Below, piece after piece: positions 32,400 through 43,999 of a stretch of 59,115 nt of DNA (positions are counted from its first letter, which is position 1; each line of letters begins with the position of its first letter). The position numbers were made by a program, and so were the translations under genes. A model generated the notes under the pieces. The model had not been told where the DNA came from, ran no database searches, and saw nothing but the letters and a program-made list of their open reading frames with translations. The DNA lies in the NCBI GenBank assembly GCA_025349905.2, contig MU624557.1:1-59115 (forward strand), in the 5' to 3' direction. The DNA comes from Blastocladiella britannica. Its lineage: Eukaryota > Blastocladiomycota > Blastocladiomycetes > Blastocladiales > Blastocladiaceae.

Positions 32400-34002
32400 A
32401 TGCGCTCGATTGCCGCCCTCCGTGCCACCACGCGTCGCCGCGCTGCTCTGGTCTCCCCGTCCATGGTAGCGGCCTCTGCGCCGATGCGTCTTGCCGCCGT
32501 TGCACGTCCGGTCGTTTTGCGTCTGGGAGCTCCGGTTGCCGCGGCGCGTGCCCTGTCCACGTCGTCGATGTGCCGTGCTGCTGCGCCTGCTAGTGCTCCC
32601 GCGTCGGGCATCGTGCCGTTCCTGCTGGCAGACATTGGCGAGGGTATCACCGAGTGCGAGATCACGCAATGGTACTTGTGCAATATACGCGTCTTTTTTT
32701 TCTTCATACTCATGCCCAATACAATACAGGTTCGTCAAGGAAGGCGACGAGATCGCCCAGTTCGACAAGATTTGCGAGGTGCAGTCCGACAAGGCCGCGG
32801 TCGAGATCTCGTCGCGCTTTGACGGCAAGATCGCCAAGCTGTACTACAAGATTGGCGACATGGCCAAGGTGGGCGCGCCGCTGGTCGATATTGCCGTGGA
32901 GGGCGACGATGCGGTGGCCGAGGCTGCCCCTTCTGCTGCTGCTCCCGCGGCGGCACCCACCCCTGTTGCGACACCCGCGGCTGCTGTTGCGGCGACGCCA
33001 GTGGCGGCGGCTGTCGTGGACAGCGATCGTGTTGTATTTGCGACTCCGGCAGTGCGCCGCCTTGCTCGCGAGCACAACCTGGATCTGCGCCAGGTGCCCG
33101 CGACCGGCAAGGGTGACCGGATTCTGAAGGAGGATGTCCTGCGCTTCATGGACAGCAGCTCGGTGCCCCCCGCCAAGCCGGCCGCTGCTCGGTCTGCTCC
33201 GATTGCGGCACCAGTGGCGGCGACCCCGGTCTCGGTCTCGAGTGCCGCCGACGAGCTTCGCCCGCTGACGGCGATCCAAAAGGCCATGTTCAAGCAAATG
33301 ACCAAGTCGTTGACCATCCCGCACTTTGGGTACGCGGACGAGATCCGCATGGACGCGCTGACGCAGCTGCGGTCGCACGTGAACGCGTCGCTGCACAAGT
33401 CGCCCAAGGGCACGCACCCGTTCTCCAAGGTCTCGTACATGCCGTTCCTGATGAAGTCGTTCTCGCTGGCCCTGCAGCAGTTCCCGCTGCTCAACTCGCA
33501 GCTGGTGCTGGACCCGACCAACGCCGACCCGGCTACGGCATTCGCGTCGGCAAAGATGCTGTACCGTACCCGCCACAACATCTCCATCGCCATGGATACC
33601 CCGAACGGCCTGATTGTGCCCAACATCAAGGACGTGCAGTCCAAGACGGTGCTCGAAATCGCCGCCGACTTGCACCGGCTGCAGGAGGCCGGAAAGAAGT
33701 CGTCGATCGCCGCGGCTGATCTCCAGGGCGGGACCATCACCCTGTCCAACATTGGCGCCGTCGGCGGCACGTACATGGGCCCAGTGGTGGTCACGTCCGA
33801 GGTGTGCATTGTCGCGCTCGGCAAGACAGCGCGCGTTCCGCGCTTCAAGGGCGACTCGGACGTGGTGGAGGCCCACAACATCATGCCCGTTTCGTTTGCG
33901 GCCGACCACCGCGTTGTTGACGGCGCATCGGTTGCTCGCTTTGTGCAGCTGTGGAAGTCGTACATTGAGTCGCCCATGACCATGCTGGCGCAGCTCAAGT
34001 GA
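32400..34002 (+). CDS. Branched-chain 2-oxoacid dehydrogenase E2 (dihydrolipoyl transacylase)
   Basis: Exons 32400-32671 and 32730-34002 (58-nt intron), 514 residues. An Arg/Ala-rich presequence (MRSIAALRATTRRRAALVSP) fits mitochondrial import. The lipoyl domain is the BCKDH type: LLADIGEGITECEITQWFVK, with the lipoylated Lys in CEVQSDKAAVEI. After an Ala/Pro hinge comes the peripheral-subunit-binding domain (ATPAVRRLAREHNLDLRQVP, GDRILKEDVLRFM). The catalytic acyltransferase core ends with FAADHRVVDGASV, holding the HxxxDG active site. It transfers branched acyl groups to CoA in Leu/Ile/Val breakdown. IGEGI..CEI..W and the core sequence favour BCKDH over pyruvate or 2-oxoglutarate E2. Its stop lies 68 bp from the convergent Sec10 stop. 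Confidence 0.9.
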
Positions 34003-34070
34003 GTTGCTGCTCCCCTCTTCCTTTTCCTCTCCCCTTTCACTTTCCACAATTATATATAAAAAGTATTCGA

Positions 34071-36676
34071 TCATTGGAGGGAACCATATGTGCCAAAGCT
34101 CATGTTGCTATCGGCGATCGTGCCGGACCCGTACGCGGCAATGACGACGCCGTATCCCATTCGCGCCCGTTCCTGGAGCATATCCTCGAGCCGCGCCGTC
34201 TTCCAGTCCCCACGATTTGCCAGGTACGCCTGGAGCGTCTGGTTATCGAGCGACACCAGAAGCCCCTCCTGCAAGATCGAGGGGAGGTTTTGCGGCTGCA
34301 CCAAAAACAAGTGTCCGAGCTCGCGGATCAAATCGAAACGGAGCAACAGGTCGGGGACCGCAAACGTCGCGACCAAGTCGTGGTACTTGGCCATATCCCT
34401 GAATGATTTTTTTTAGCCACGTTTCTTTAGCGCGAAAATGAAAATGAACAAGTACCGAGACAGAGTAAGTGCACCCGTGGTCGAGACGGGAAACTTTTTC
34501 AGATGCTCGAGCAAGAACGTGTAGAACCTCAGCCCCAGTTCGCGTGCAAAGCTCGTGAGATTGTCACCATCGAGGTACGACTGCAAGTGGCCAATCAACC
34601 GCCCGAGGAACTCGCACACGGAAATGCACGTTGGGGTTGCGATCTGGCCCATCATATCCACGTCGCCGTCGCGGGCGCGGAAATCCGTCTTTTTCTGCCG
34701 CGATAAAAGTACTTGCAGGTGTGTGGTGGCGGCGGCCAGCAGGTGCATCACAATGGCATTGGCGCGGGCCTCGATCCTCGCCACATGGTCGTTTTTGAGT
34801 TCCACGGCCGCACGATGAATGCCCGGTGACTGGACGAGGATGCGCGCGACGCGGGCCTCAAAGTGGGCCTGCATGGCTTGCACGAGCGTGTTTGCGGTCT
34901 GCACCGACACCAGCAACTTGAAGTCGGGCTCGGCCTTGGTCCCGTCCACCGGCTGCACCTCGTCCCACGTTGCGTCTAGCGCCAGCTCAACGTAGCGAGC
35001 GTAGAGCGCGTCCATCACCGACGCATAGACGACCGAAATGGCCTTGGCGGGCTCAGCGTGGAGCTGCAAACAGCGGTCGATCGACTCGGCATGCGCGGCA
35101 AGCACGAGCATCAGCTGGTCGGTCGAAAGCAGGTGCTCGAGCGGTGCGTTGGCAGCGCTCGACTTTTGCATGCGAGCAAACATGGACTTTTTCTGTTGCT
35201 TGCGATTGGCATAGTATGCCAGCGTTTCCTTGAATGTGCTTTGGACGATCGATTGGAAGCACGAAACTTCGCGGTCGGTCGTGGAGCAGTAGCTCGCAAA
35301 CACCTCTTGCGTGGCCTGCTCAAACACGCGCACCATGACCCCATCCTTTTTCAGAACGCTCGAATCGAAATGCGCAAAGTCGCCAATCAGTGACGTGGCC
35401 GCCGCGTGCGCTGATGCCACCATCCGCAGGTACGCCACATCCGAGGTCATGGATGCCTCCCGAAACAGTGTGTCCAAATGCGCTTGGACCTGCTCGATGT
35501 TTTGTCAATTGGTCAGGTCAGCAAGAGCAACACAAAGAGCAAGAGATAAATCACTGCGTACCAGCTGTTGAAAAAACCGTTGGACCAACTGAGTTGCGAC
35601 GGTAATCGGCGACGAAAAGACGGTCGAAATGAGGTCCCAGTCCTGGTACAAAGTGGCCCGGATCTGCTCCAAGAGCCGACGCAATCCAGGATCGCCACTC
35701 ATAGACAAGGCGTTCAGCGGCAGATCCGCCTTGGGTCGTGGCGTTGGTGCTGGCCCAGACCCAGACTTGACGAAAAGCGGATGGCGGCTGACCCAGGCGC
35801 GCACGGCCGACTCGCCGCCGTTAAACTCGTTCAGGACCAGCGTCGCTTGCCGCATGCCGGCAACGTCGCGCGACTCGGTAGCCAGTTCGAAATCACGCAG
35901 CAGCTCGCGCTCCAGCAGTTCGCAGTACCGATCGATCTCAGACCGCGCTGTTTCGGTGCCGGGCACCTCGGACACATCGCGAACGACTTGCTGGAGCCGC
36001 CGAGCGAGCGCCGCCGCACGGGCCTGGCCGTTGGGGCTCTTGCGCAGCGCCTCCAGCCGGTCAGACACGCCCTTGTTGAAATCCAGGAAAAATTGCAGCA
36101 GCTCCTGCGCATCGGCTGCCTTGGACCTCTGCTTGTCGATCATTTCCAGTTGCTCGCCAATTCGAACCGCCGTGTTGCCTACCTCGGACACCCGGTCCTC
36201 GAGGGTTTCAAAGCTGGTGTAGACTGCCTGTGTAATCTCCCTGAATCAGGCACTGATCCTGTTTATAACAAAAAAAAAAAAAGCAGACGCACAGCATATT
36301 CAACGTCCAGCTTTCCCAGAGTCGACTTGTACGTTGTATCCGAGGCGGTGAGGGCGTCCTCGAGATCGTCAATCTCTCGCTGTACTTTTTTGCGCAATCG
36401 AACGAGATCGGTGACCGTTTCCTCAAAGCACCGCGCAAATGGGCGCATGTCAAAGAGGGCCGCGGACGAGGGTCCTCCTCCTCCTGCTGATTGCGGCGTG
36501 CTGGCACTACCACCGTGCGACTGCATCGCCAGTCGTTGTTGCGAGAGCGGTCGGAACGTGATGGCATTGACCAACGTCTGGACCTGAAAGTTGGGGTCCG
36601 AGAACGCCGAGGCCTGGATGCTGAACGCGGCGCCGGCCGGGGCCTCCTTGGGCGGTCGCGCTGGTGGGCCATTCAT
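34071..36676 (-). CDS. SEC10: Exocyst complex component Sec10 (EXOC5)
   Basis: Exons 36676-36293, 36227-35562, 35489-34456 and 34398-34071; phases close to 803 residues. The N-terminal coiled coil reads TYKSTLGKLDVEYA then VYTSFETLEDRVSEVGNT and IGEQLEMIDKQRSKAADAQELL, the Sec10 signature region. Helical-bundle segments follow (ATLYQDWDLISTVFSSP, LDTLFREASMTSDVAYLRM). The C-terminus has LTLSRDMAKYHDLVATF and RELGHLFLVQPQNLPSIL. Sec10 links other exocyst subunits and tethers secretory vesicles at sites of polarised growth. I placed the first acceptor at 36228 because the nearer AG would break the frame. Length agrees with the ~700-850 of fungal Sec10. Confidence 0.88.
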
Positions 36677-36679
36677 TCT

Positions 36680-37777
36680 TTCTTTTGGTTTCGTCCTCGA
36701 TCTTTAGAAAAAAGCGTATATTAATTCACGTTGCAGAATTTACAAGGCTGCTCAATGAACACACTTGAACTCCCGTTTTAATAGAAAGCTTAACTGAGTT
36801 GGGTTGAGGGGAGTTTAGGCATTCCGGGTCGCTTGGGTGCAATCAATGCCGGTACTTGGACTTTTTTGCGGGGAATCAAAACTACATTCAACAATGGTGA
36901 GCATTAAAAAAACAAGAATCGGTGTCTGGATCCTTCGCTGGCCTCACTGGGCTCCTCAAGGATCGGTACAAAAGAGCCTCTCCTTTTGCCAAGTTTTGTT
37001 ATGTCCCGGATGATTGCAAGTGTTGACTCTGATTTACCGTTTCCACGCACATGCAGCGAGTACGAGTACAAGCGCGATCAGCCCACCGACTGTGTGATCC
37101 ATTTCGTTCTTTCTTTCCGTCTTGACCTCACGCAATTATACTTCCTTTAATTTAATCACCATCGTTTTGGTGGGTACGATATTTCCCTTGATCCTTGTTG
37201 ACTGACGGCGTCATATATATTTAGGTATTTTTTTGGATGGGCGATCGCGTGTTGTATGGTATTCTTTCCCCACCCTTTCACGTCCTTTGCGAGCAGCGTG
37301 ACTGACGCCGCCTTGTATTTTTGATAGATCGAGAATAAGCAACAAGCGAGCGCGGGTCAAGGCCAATATCAAGCCGGAATCCATGATCAAGTACATATGA
37401 GAGCGGTTGATGATGACGAGACGAGTGGAACTACGTGAATGAAAGAATTCTTTTGGTGAAATATTTGATCCCTGGGCTGGAGCAGGAATGGTGGGATATC
37501 GGAATGGCAGCGGAAACCCAAGTTGGATATCCATTGGGTATCATGGAAGGACCGGCTGAAATATCAACGAGAAAGCCGGACTGGTTTGACATTGGAAAGA
37601 AAATGGGCATTGGAATTCATATGGAAGGATAGGCACACGAGAAATCCATGCAAAGTAAATCGTTCACCGATATTTCCATGGCAGACCAGCTTGGAATTCC
37701 ATCTCCAAAACTGGTTTTAGCGCGCAGCCGTGTACGATGGAAAGGAAATTTACAGTCGCCGTCGCCTGTCCGTCTAC
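36680..37777. other. 1.1-kb intergenic spacer, no gene seen
   Basis: This stretch between the Sec10 start and the CLIP-like stop is lower in GC than its flanks. It has short purine-rich runs and GGAAT/GGATAT words near 37,480-37,620, but no open frame with a recognisable domain, no tRNA shape and no clear repeat. It probably holds the Sec10 promoter. Confidence 0.55.
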
Positions 37778-40700
37778 TCACTGCTGCTCACCAGCACTTG
37801 GGACCCCGGGGAACGCGGCAAGGTACTCGCTCGGGAGCGAGTCCATGGTCACTGGCCGCTGGTTCCCGTTGTCCAGGGAGAGCCGTGCCTGCGAAGACGA
37901 CCGCACCCGCGATGAACTCCGCTGTGGGGCGGTACCGTAGCGCCCGCGGCCGTCCGCCGCACCAGCAGCAGCAAGGTCAAAGTCCGAGGTACCCGCCGGC
38001 ATCGAGTGCCGGTACCCAGCGCCGGCGGATTCGGCACCGCCCTCGCCCGCGGAGGCGTCGGGCGACGACTGCGACGAAAGCCGCTTGGCCGACGCATCGT
38101 ACTTGGCCTGCAGGGCCGCATAGTCCTTCATGAGCGAGTCGACGCTGTCCGTGTAGTGGGTGATGGTCTCGCGGCGCGACTGCTTGAGCGCCGACACCTT
38201 GGCCTCGAGCGCAGCCACCTCGCGGGCCTTGTCTCCCGACTCGGTGCGGGCCGCCTCCAGATCGGTCTCCAGCGCGGTAATCTTGGCATTGAGCTCGGCG
38301 CACGTCGCCTTGAGCGTATCCACCTCGGTGAGGTCGCTGGTCAGCTGCGTCAACTTGGTCTGGCGAATGTTGAGCTCGGCTTCGAGCGCGGCCATCTCCT
38401 GCGTCCGACCGGCCGCCAGCGCCTTGGCCGCCATCAGGTCGTCCGTCAACGTCTGCACGCGGTGCGCGAGGTCGCCTGACGCGGTCTTGGCGTCGTCGAG
38501 GTCCCGCTGCAGCGACGCTACTTGCTGGCTGGTGGCCGAAGCCGATCGGTCGCGCGCGTCCTGCAATTCCTGCTCGAGCTCGGCCACACGTGCATTGAGC
38601 TGGTCGCAGAGCTTGCCGCGCTGCTCGGCCGTGGTGCACTTGCGGGTCATGGCCTCCAGCTCGCTCTCCAGCTCCACCATCGCCGCCTTGTGCGAGTCCA
38701 CCTGGCTCTGCTGGCGCTTGATGGTCTGCGACTGCGAGAGCGAGTTGTGCTCGAGGGTCGACAGCTGCGACGTCACGTCCTCGAGCTGCGACTGCAGCTC
38801 GGCAATTAGCGTCTTCTTGGCCTCGAGCTCGCGCGAGACAACGGCCGCGGCGCGCGACCGGTCGCCCTCGTCCGAGAGCTTGCGCGTGGCCTCCTCCAGG
38901 GCATTTTCCAGCCGCAGAATATCGGCCCGCAGCGCCTCGGCCTGTCGAACCGACTCGTCGCGGCTCTTGGCCAGCGCCGCCTTGTCCGACTCGAGCGCAG
39001 AGCAGGAGCGCTGAAGCGACGTGAACTCCTCGCGCAGCGCCGCCAGCTCCTGGAGCGACGCGTCCTTGGCCTCGGACGCCGACTGCATCGACATGGACCG
39101 CTCGACCAGCTTGGCAAACTCGGCGGCCTTCTCGTCCAGCGCACGCTCCAGCTCCTTGATGCGCGTGGCCAGCCCGGCGGCCTCGGTGGCGTTGGCTTGG
39201 GCCCGCAGCGTCGCGTCCTCCAGCAGCGATTGCGTCTTGTCCAGAATCTCTTGACGGTGGTCGAGGTCCAGCGACAGCTGCGAGATCCGCTCCTGGCGGG
39301 CCTTGAGCTCGAGGTTGAGCTTGCCGACGATTTCCACCCGGTCCTCGCCCATCTTCATCACTTCGTCGACGGTGTTGGTGGACTGCTGCAGTTCGCGCTC
39401 GAGCAACTGCATGCGTGCACGCGAGCGGTCCAGGTCCGCCTCCAGCTTGCGCTTCTCCTTTTCGAACTGGGCCACTTGATCGGCCCTTGCCCGAAGCTCC
39501 TGGCGCACCCCCGTCAGTTCCGTCTCGAGTCGCTGCGCCTGTAATGCCTTGTGCTGGGCCTCTGTTTCCAGGACGGTGATGGTTTGCGAAATGTCGTCGA
39601 GCTCGGAGGCCAGGATGGATCGGGATGAGAGTTCAACTTGCATCCTATTGCCATTACGTAAGAGCCAATTCTTACCGAAAAAATAGAAGACTATAATACC
39701 GAGTCAGAGATTCCGCCTGGGTGGTGATGGTGGCATTCTTTTCGGCCAGAGTCGACTGCATCTCGGCCAGCACCAGCTCCATCGACTCGACCTGCTTGGA
39801 GCTGACCTGCTCCTGCTCGGCCAGAGCCACCTGTCGACTGAGCTCGGCGTGCGCCAGCTTGTCCTCCAGGTCCTTCACCTTCTCGGCCAGGTCGTCGCCC
39901 AAGGCCACAGACGCAAACGAGCCTGTCACGTCGCGGGTGGCCTTGTCGAGCTGTAGCATGCGGTTTTCGGCCTCCAGGGCCTCCACTTTCGCCCGCAGCG
40001 CCTCAATGGCCTGCGCGTCGGCGGACGCGGGCGGCTGGCCGAGCCGGGCGGCAACGGCGGCGGCATCTAGTTGTGGTGGGGTCGGGTAGCCGCTTGGGTC
40101 GTACGAGTGTTGTTGCTGGTGGTGCTGGTGTTGGTGGTGCTGTTGGTCAAGTCCGGACGAGGGACGCGAGAACTGCGACGACGTTGGCGAAAACCCGGGC
40201 GAGTAAGGCATGTCTGAGGACGGCAGAGGAGAGGGCAGGACCGAGAGGGTCAGGCGCTTGGACGGGTGCACCATGGGCTCGGGCGCCGGGGCCGAGGTCG
40301 GGTTGATGGACAGCGCCTTGTTACGACGGCGGGCAGCGGCCTCGTGCGATGGCGACGGTGCGCGGTGCTGCTGTTGTTGTTGCTGTTGCATCTGGTGGGG
40401 AGGGACTGACGATGACGACGCGCGCGAAAGCCGTTGGACTTGTGGCGTCGCGGCGGCGGTGCCCGGGCGTGGCGCCGTGCGTGCCCCGGCTGGGGTCCGT
40501 GAAGCGGGTGCAGACGACGACTGTTGTCCAGCACGCAGACGGGCGGCCGGGGACGCGTAGCCGCTGCCACCCGAGGCACTGCCGACCGAGCTGGTGGAAG
40601 ACCGGGCGCTCGAGTCGCGCGACGCCTGGCGCGACCGGGCCCCTGGCGTTGGAGCATGTGCCGCTGGGCCTCCTGGCGTGCGCGGAGCAGTCGAGGCGCG

Positions 40701-40991
40701 GGCGTGTGGGTTGGTGGCGCCGCGGGTGCCGGCAGGGGTGGCGCGGGCCGGGGTGGTGGGTTGGCGTGGGGCGGCAGCGACCTTATCGAGCTGCACAAAC
40801 AGGCCCGAGTCCGGCGCGGAGGCAAAGTACGCGACACCGGCGACCGCGCCCGAGTTCTTGCCAGTGCCGGTGGCGTCTAGCTCGATACCGGCCCAGGTGC
40901 CCGGCCTAAAGTGGGTAGGGCCGACAAAGCGCAGCGTGCCGGTCTGGCCGGTTGCAGGGACCACGATACGGTCGCCGACTGACAGGGGCAT
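37778..40991 (-). CDS. CLIP-170-like CAP-Gly microtubule plus-end protein
   Basis: Exons 40991-39700 and 39644-37778 (55-nt intron), 1,052 residues. The CAP-Gly domain is at residues ~1-70: VGDRIVVPATGQTGTLRFVG, FRPGTWAGIELD, GKNSGAVAGVAYF and GLFVQLDKV. The usual GKNDG groove motif reads GKNSG. A Ser/Pro/Arg-rich basic linker follows (~75-350; SRQASRDSSARSSTSSVGSA), then about 650 residues of coiled coil. The tail is short (AAFPGVPSAGEQQ), with no metal-binding knuckle seen. CLIP proteins bind tubulin C-termini or EB1 at growing microtubule ends and take part in dynein loading and nuclear positioning. The ATG at 40991 starts the CAP-Gly domain directly; the frame is open further upstream but encodes nothing conserved. 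APC11 ends 101 bp upstream on the same strand. Confidence 0.87.
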
Positions 40992-41092
40992 TCTTTTATA
41001 TTCGTTTATGGGTGGAGTGGTGGAGGGTGTGGAGGTCCGGAGAGAGTGCAAAATGAGGACTACATTGTTGATGTTGAAGCGCCACGCGGGCA

Positions 41093-41447
41093 TTATGACG
41101 ACGCGCTGCCACACACGTCCGCTCGGGCAACGGGCGCTCGGCAGTTGGGACACGCTACCTGCGTCCCTTCCTCGCCCAGGACCGCCTCAATGCAGTGCGC
41201 GTGGAACAAATGGCTGCACTTGGTTATAACTGCCCACATATCATTTCAGTGCACAAGTCCCTGGGGAAGAAGGTCATCGGAACGGACCAATGGGGCACGA
41301 GCGACCTGGGTACGTGCACTTGCGCCCGCACGTCCCGTCGAGCTCGTGGCTACACACTGTGCAGTCCACGTCGTCGTCCTGGCCCTGCGGCCGTTGCCAC
41401 GTCCATTGGGCGATCGGCGCTTGCCATGCAATGACTTTGATTTTCAT
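41093..41447 (-). CDS. APC11: Anaphase-promoting complex RING subunit APC11
   Basis: Exons 41447-41288 and 41229-41093 (58-nt intron); phases close to 98 residues, near the usual 84-100. The start MKIKVIAWQAPIAQWTW matches the APC11 opening, then DCTVCSHELDGTCGRKC and SCPIVITKCSHLFHAHCI, and CPNCRAP. This is the RING-H2 fold with the extra Cys pair typical of APC11 and RBX1. It recruits E2 to the anaphase-promoting complex, which ubiquitinates cyclins and securin. The intron splits the RING between CPI and KCSH, so the gene is easy to miss: only a fragment of each exon is open in any one frame. It starts 43 bp from the divergent CFAP184 ATG. Confidence 0.88.
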
Positions 41448-41490
41448 TTTGCTTGCTTTGAATTTCCCACACAAGATAAAAAATTTACAT

Positions 41491-43527
41491 ATGGCCGACT
41501 CGGACACATCTCGCATATCAACTTCATCTCTGCCTGCAGAGCCCGCTCTGGGAGGACCAGATGAACCGAGCACGCCTAACTTGCTACTCGATCCTACACC
41601 ACCGGATGCAGGCACTGGCGACAATGCTGTGGATCCGGCACCCCCCGAGCCCGAAATTGCTGATCCCAGCGCAGAAACCGACACAGCTACCCCGCCATCC
41701 GCTGTGAATGCAAGTGCAACCGATTTGGCGGCGGCCGCAGCTGATTCACAGCCTGACGAACTGGCATCCATCTCCCCCACCAGCGAGAAGGGAACTACCG
41801 AGCTCACGCCTCCAGACGATGCCATTAAAAAATTGGAAGATTCATTGGAACAGCAACCGCCAATCCTAGCTCCCACTGACGATGATCCTCCCTCGCCTGA
41901 GGCTGGTCCCACCGCCGCTGATGATACTTTGGAGGGAGAGCAGCTGGCTGTCGACCCGGCGGATGCTCTTCCTCTTGATGCGGACACTGAGCAGCAACAA
42001 CAGCAGCCCCTGGATGCTTCATCAACAGATGCAGTCCCAGACACGTTGCCGAGTGGTGAGCCAACTGCAACTGCAACTGGCAGCGACGCGAGCGCAGCTC
42101 CCCTGGGAAGCAACGCGGATCAAGTCACTGATCCCACAATGGATGGGGCCGACATTGCACCACCACCTGCCACCCAATTAACCGAGCTGTCTGCGCCAGC
42201 TGGAATGGAATCGGAACTAGCGGCGGCGGACGACGATGAAGAAGACGAAGCGCAGGACGGTGACGCGCAGAAAGCAGGCGAGGAGGCGACTGATGAAGCG
42301 GGATCATTTGATCGAGAGCAGGCCATGAGCCAAATCCTCGCGGCATTGGCAACCCGGGAGGGCCTCCGCACCACCAACCTGGCCCTCCAGCACAAACTCG
42401 CAGAAATGTTCCGGAAGAGACGAGTGCGTTATCTTTTCTTTTTATTGCAGTTGTTCTTGTTCAAAAGCCTCAGTTGGTTTGCAACTTCGACCCAGGCGGA
42501 AGACAAGAGCGCCGAAATCGACAAATCCGGAACGGATCAAGATCAGCGCTATGGCAACATCATGACCAACCTGCAGCAGCTGCACGACGAGTTCAACTCG
42601 ATGGAAAAGTGGAACATGCAGCAGGAAACCGACTACAAGGTTTGTACACTCATCGCTTCTCTTCTCTGGTCGAAATCTCACTTTTATCACATTCAAGACC
42701 CGATTGCATGACAAGCGAGAGGATCTCCGCAAAAAATCAGAGGAATTTCGTCGGTACAAGCGGCAAACCGCACTCACTGCAGAAAACAGCCGCACTGGGA
42801 AACCGATCCCAACAAAGCTTGTGGAGCAGATGGAGCAACTCGAGCTGAAAAAGGAACAGGATGTGGCAGCAGTCCGCCTCGAGAACATCAAGCTCCGCAA
42901 CAAGCTCAAGCGACACGAGCAGACGCTGCGCCAAAAGGAGGAGCTCGCGGAGGGACTTCACTTGATCGATTTTGAGCAACTCAAAATCGAGAACCAAACC
43001 TACAACGAAAAGATCGAGGAGCGCAATGAGGTGCACATGCATATATCTCTCCTCCCCGCTTCCCGCTGATTACGGCCGACTGACTGACGATGATCAAATT
43101 TACAGGAGCTGATGAAGTTGCGGAAAAAAATCACCAACGTGGTGCAGGTGCTTGCCCACATCAAGGAAAAGCTTCAGTTTGTGCAACAAGAGCACAAGGC
43201 ACTCTCCTCGGAGCTCAGTGCAGTGGACGCCCAGGTAACGGTGCAGCGCGACAGCCTTCCGCTCGCAAAGCAGCGCCGAGATACTTTACGAAACCGCAAC
43301 GTGTACATCAAGGAAAAAAACGGTCTCCTTGGGAACGATGCGCTCTTGCGAGACTATGAGCTTCGCGTTGTGCGTGCTAATTTGCCCTTTTTACATTTTC
43401 TTCAGTGCGTCTTTAATCAACTTTATATTGTGGTGCCCAGGATTCCGTCGCCGAGCTCCGACGCGAGTTGAACATGCTGGAGGGAGCATACAAGGAATTG
43501 AGCAAGCGCACAACCTTGAGAGGATGA
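41491..43527 (+). CDS. CFAP184: CCDC96/CFAP184 axonemal coiled-coil protein
   Basis: Exons 41491-42423, 42496-42639, 42698-43030, 43106-43369 and 43441-43527; phases close to 586 residues. The N-terminal 270 residues are acidic and Pro/Ala/Asp-rich without structure. The C-terminal half is coiled coil with the conserved CCDC96/CCDC113 block: RLENIKLRNKLKRHEQTLRQ, EELAEGLHLIDFEQLKIENQ, NEKIEERNEELMKLRKK, and VQVLAHIKEKLQFVQ. In ciliates and algae this protein pairs with CCDC113 near the base of radial spoke 3 and the nexin-dynein link. Its presence means the organism builds a motile flagellum, so the fungus makes zoospores. Intron 1 is 72 nt and in frame, so it could be mistaken for coding sequence. 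Confidence 0.9.
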
Positions 43528-43625
43528 TCCTTTTCCATTTCAGAGGAAATAAGGCAGGAATAAAAAACGATCGATTGAAATGCACGGAAAACAATAAGAA
43601 GAAAAAATGACTCAAAAAACAAGAA

Positions 43626-43958
43626 TCACTGCGGACCGTCCGCCGGAGCGGCCGATGTCGGGGACGGGACCTCCTTGAGCAGCGAGCTCTCCTTGGCAGG
43701 CGAAGTTGTCGCTGCCGAAGCGGCCTGCGGGTGCGAGTGTGGGATCGTGTCCGGGGTTGGGTGCGAGGTACCCACCGAAGTCTCTGCGCCTCCCTTGCCA
43801 GCCTTGGACATGGCATAGTCGCCCGAGTCAAAATACTTGCGCTCTTTCAAGCGGTGGCTGAGGACGGCCTTCTTGCCCGGAATGGCACCGCCATATTTTT
43901 CCTTGAGCTTGCGCTCCTGCTCGGCAACAACATCAGCGGAGGGGCCAGGAGCTGCCAT
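43626..43958 (-). CDS. Endosulfine-family PP2A inhibitor (Igo/ARPP19-like)
   Basis: A single exon of 110 residues starting at MAAPGPSADVV; the frame is open up to 44081, but the upstream part is not conserved. Core: EQERKLKEKYGGAIPGKK, then HRLKERKYFDSGDYAMSKAG. The FDSGDY heart of endosulfines is intact, including the Ser that Greatwall/Rim15 kinases phosphorylate. Once phosphorylated, these small disordered proteins bind and block PP2A-B55, promoting mitosis or quiescence entry. The tail is disordered and Pro/Ser/Thr-rich. It converges on CFAP184 with 98 bp between stops and is the last clear host protein gene before the repeat-rich region. Confidence 0.88.
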   Translation of the reverse strand: MAAPGPSADVVAEQERKLKEKYGGAIPGKKAVLSHRLKERKYFDSGDYAMSKAGKGGAETSVGTSHPTPDTIPHSHPQAASAATTSPAKESSLLKEVPSPTSAAPADGPQ

Positions 43959-43999
43959 GTGAAGTGTGACGGGGAGTGGGGTGGTGGCGTTGAAGGAGG

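Noticed and set aside
32710..34074. 454-codon open frame antisense to the E2 gene
   Set aside because: Shadow of the BCKDH E2 coding strand; no conserved motif and opposite to an unmistakable enzyme.
36228..36292. Nearer acceptor AG at 36241 for Sec10 intron 1
   Set aside because: It would leave the frame out of phase with the conserved VYTSFETLEDRV; the acceptor ending at 36228 closes the phase and the family spacing.
38160..39014. 284-codon Ser-rich open frame antisense to the CLIP-like coiled coil
   Set aside because: Ser/Ala-rich product is the complement of Glu/Ala/Leu coiled-coil codons; no independent evidence.
42424..42495. Hydrophobic segment RYLFFLLQLFLFKSL in CFAP184 as a membrane helix
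   Set aside because: It is a 72-nt in-frame intron with T-rich tract and CAG acceptor; a membrane helix would not fit an axonemal coiled-coil protein.
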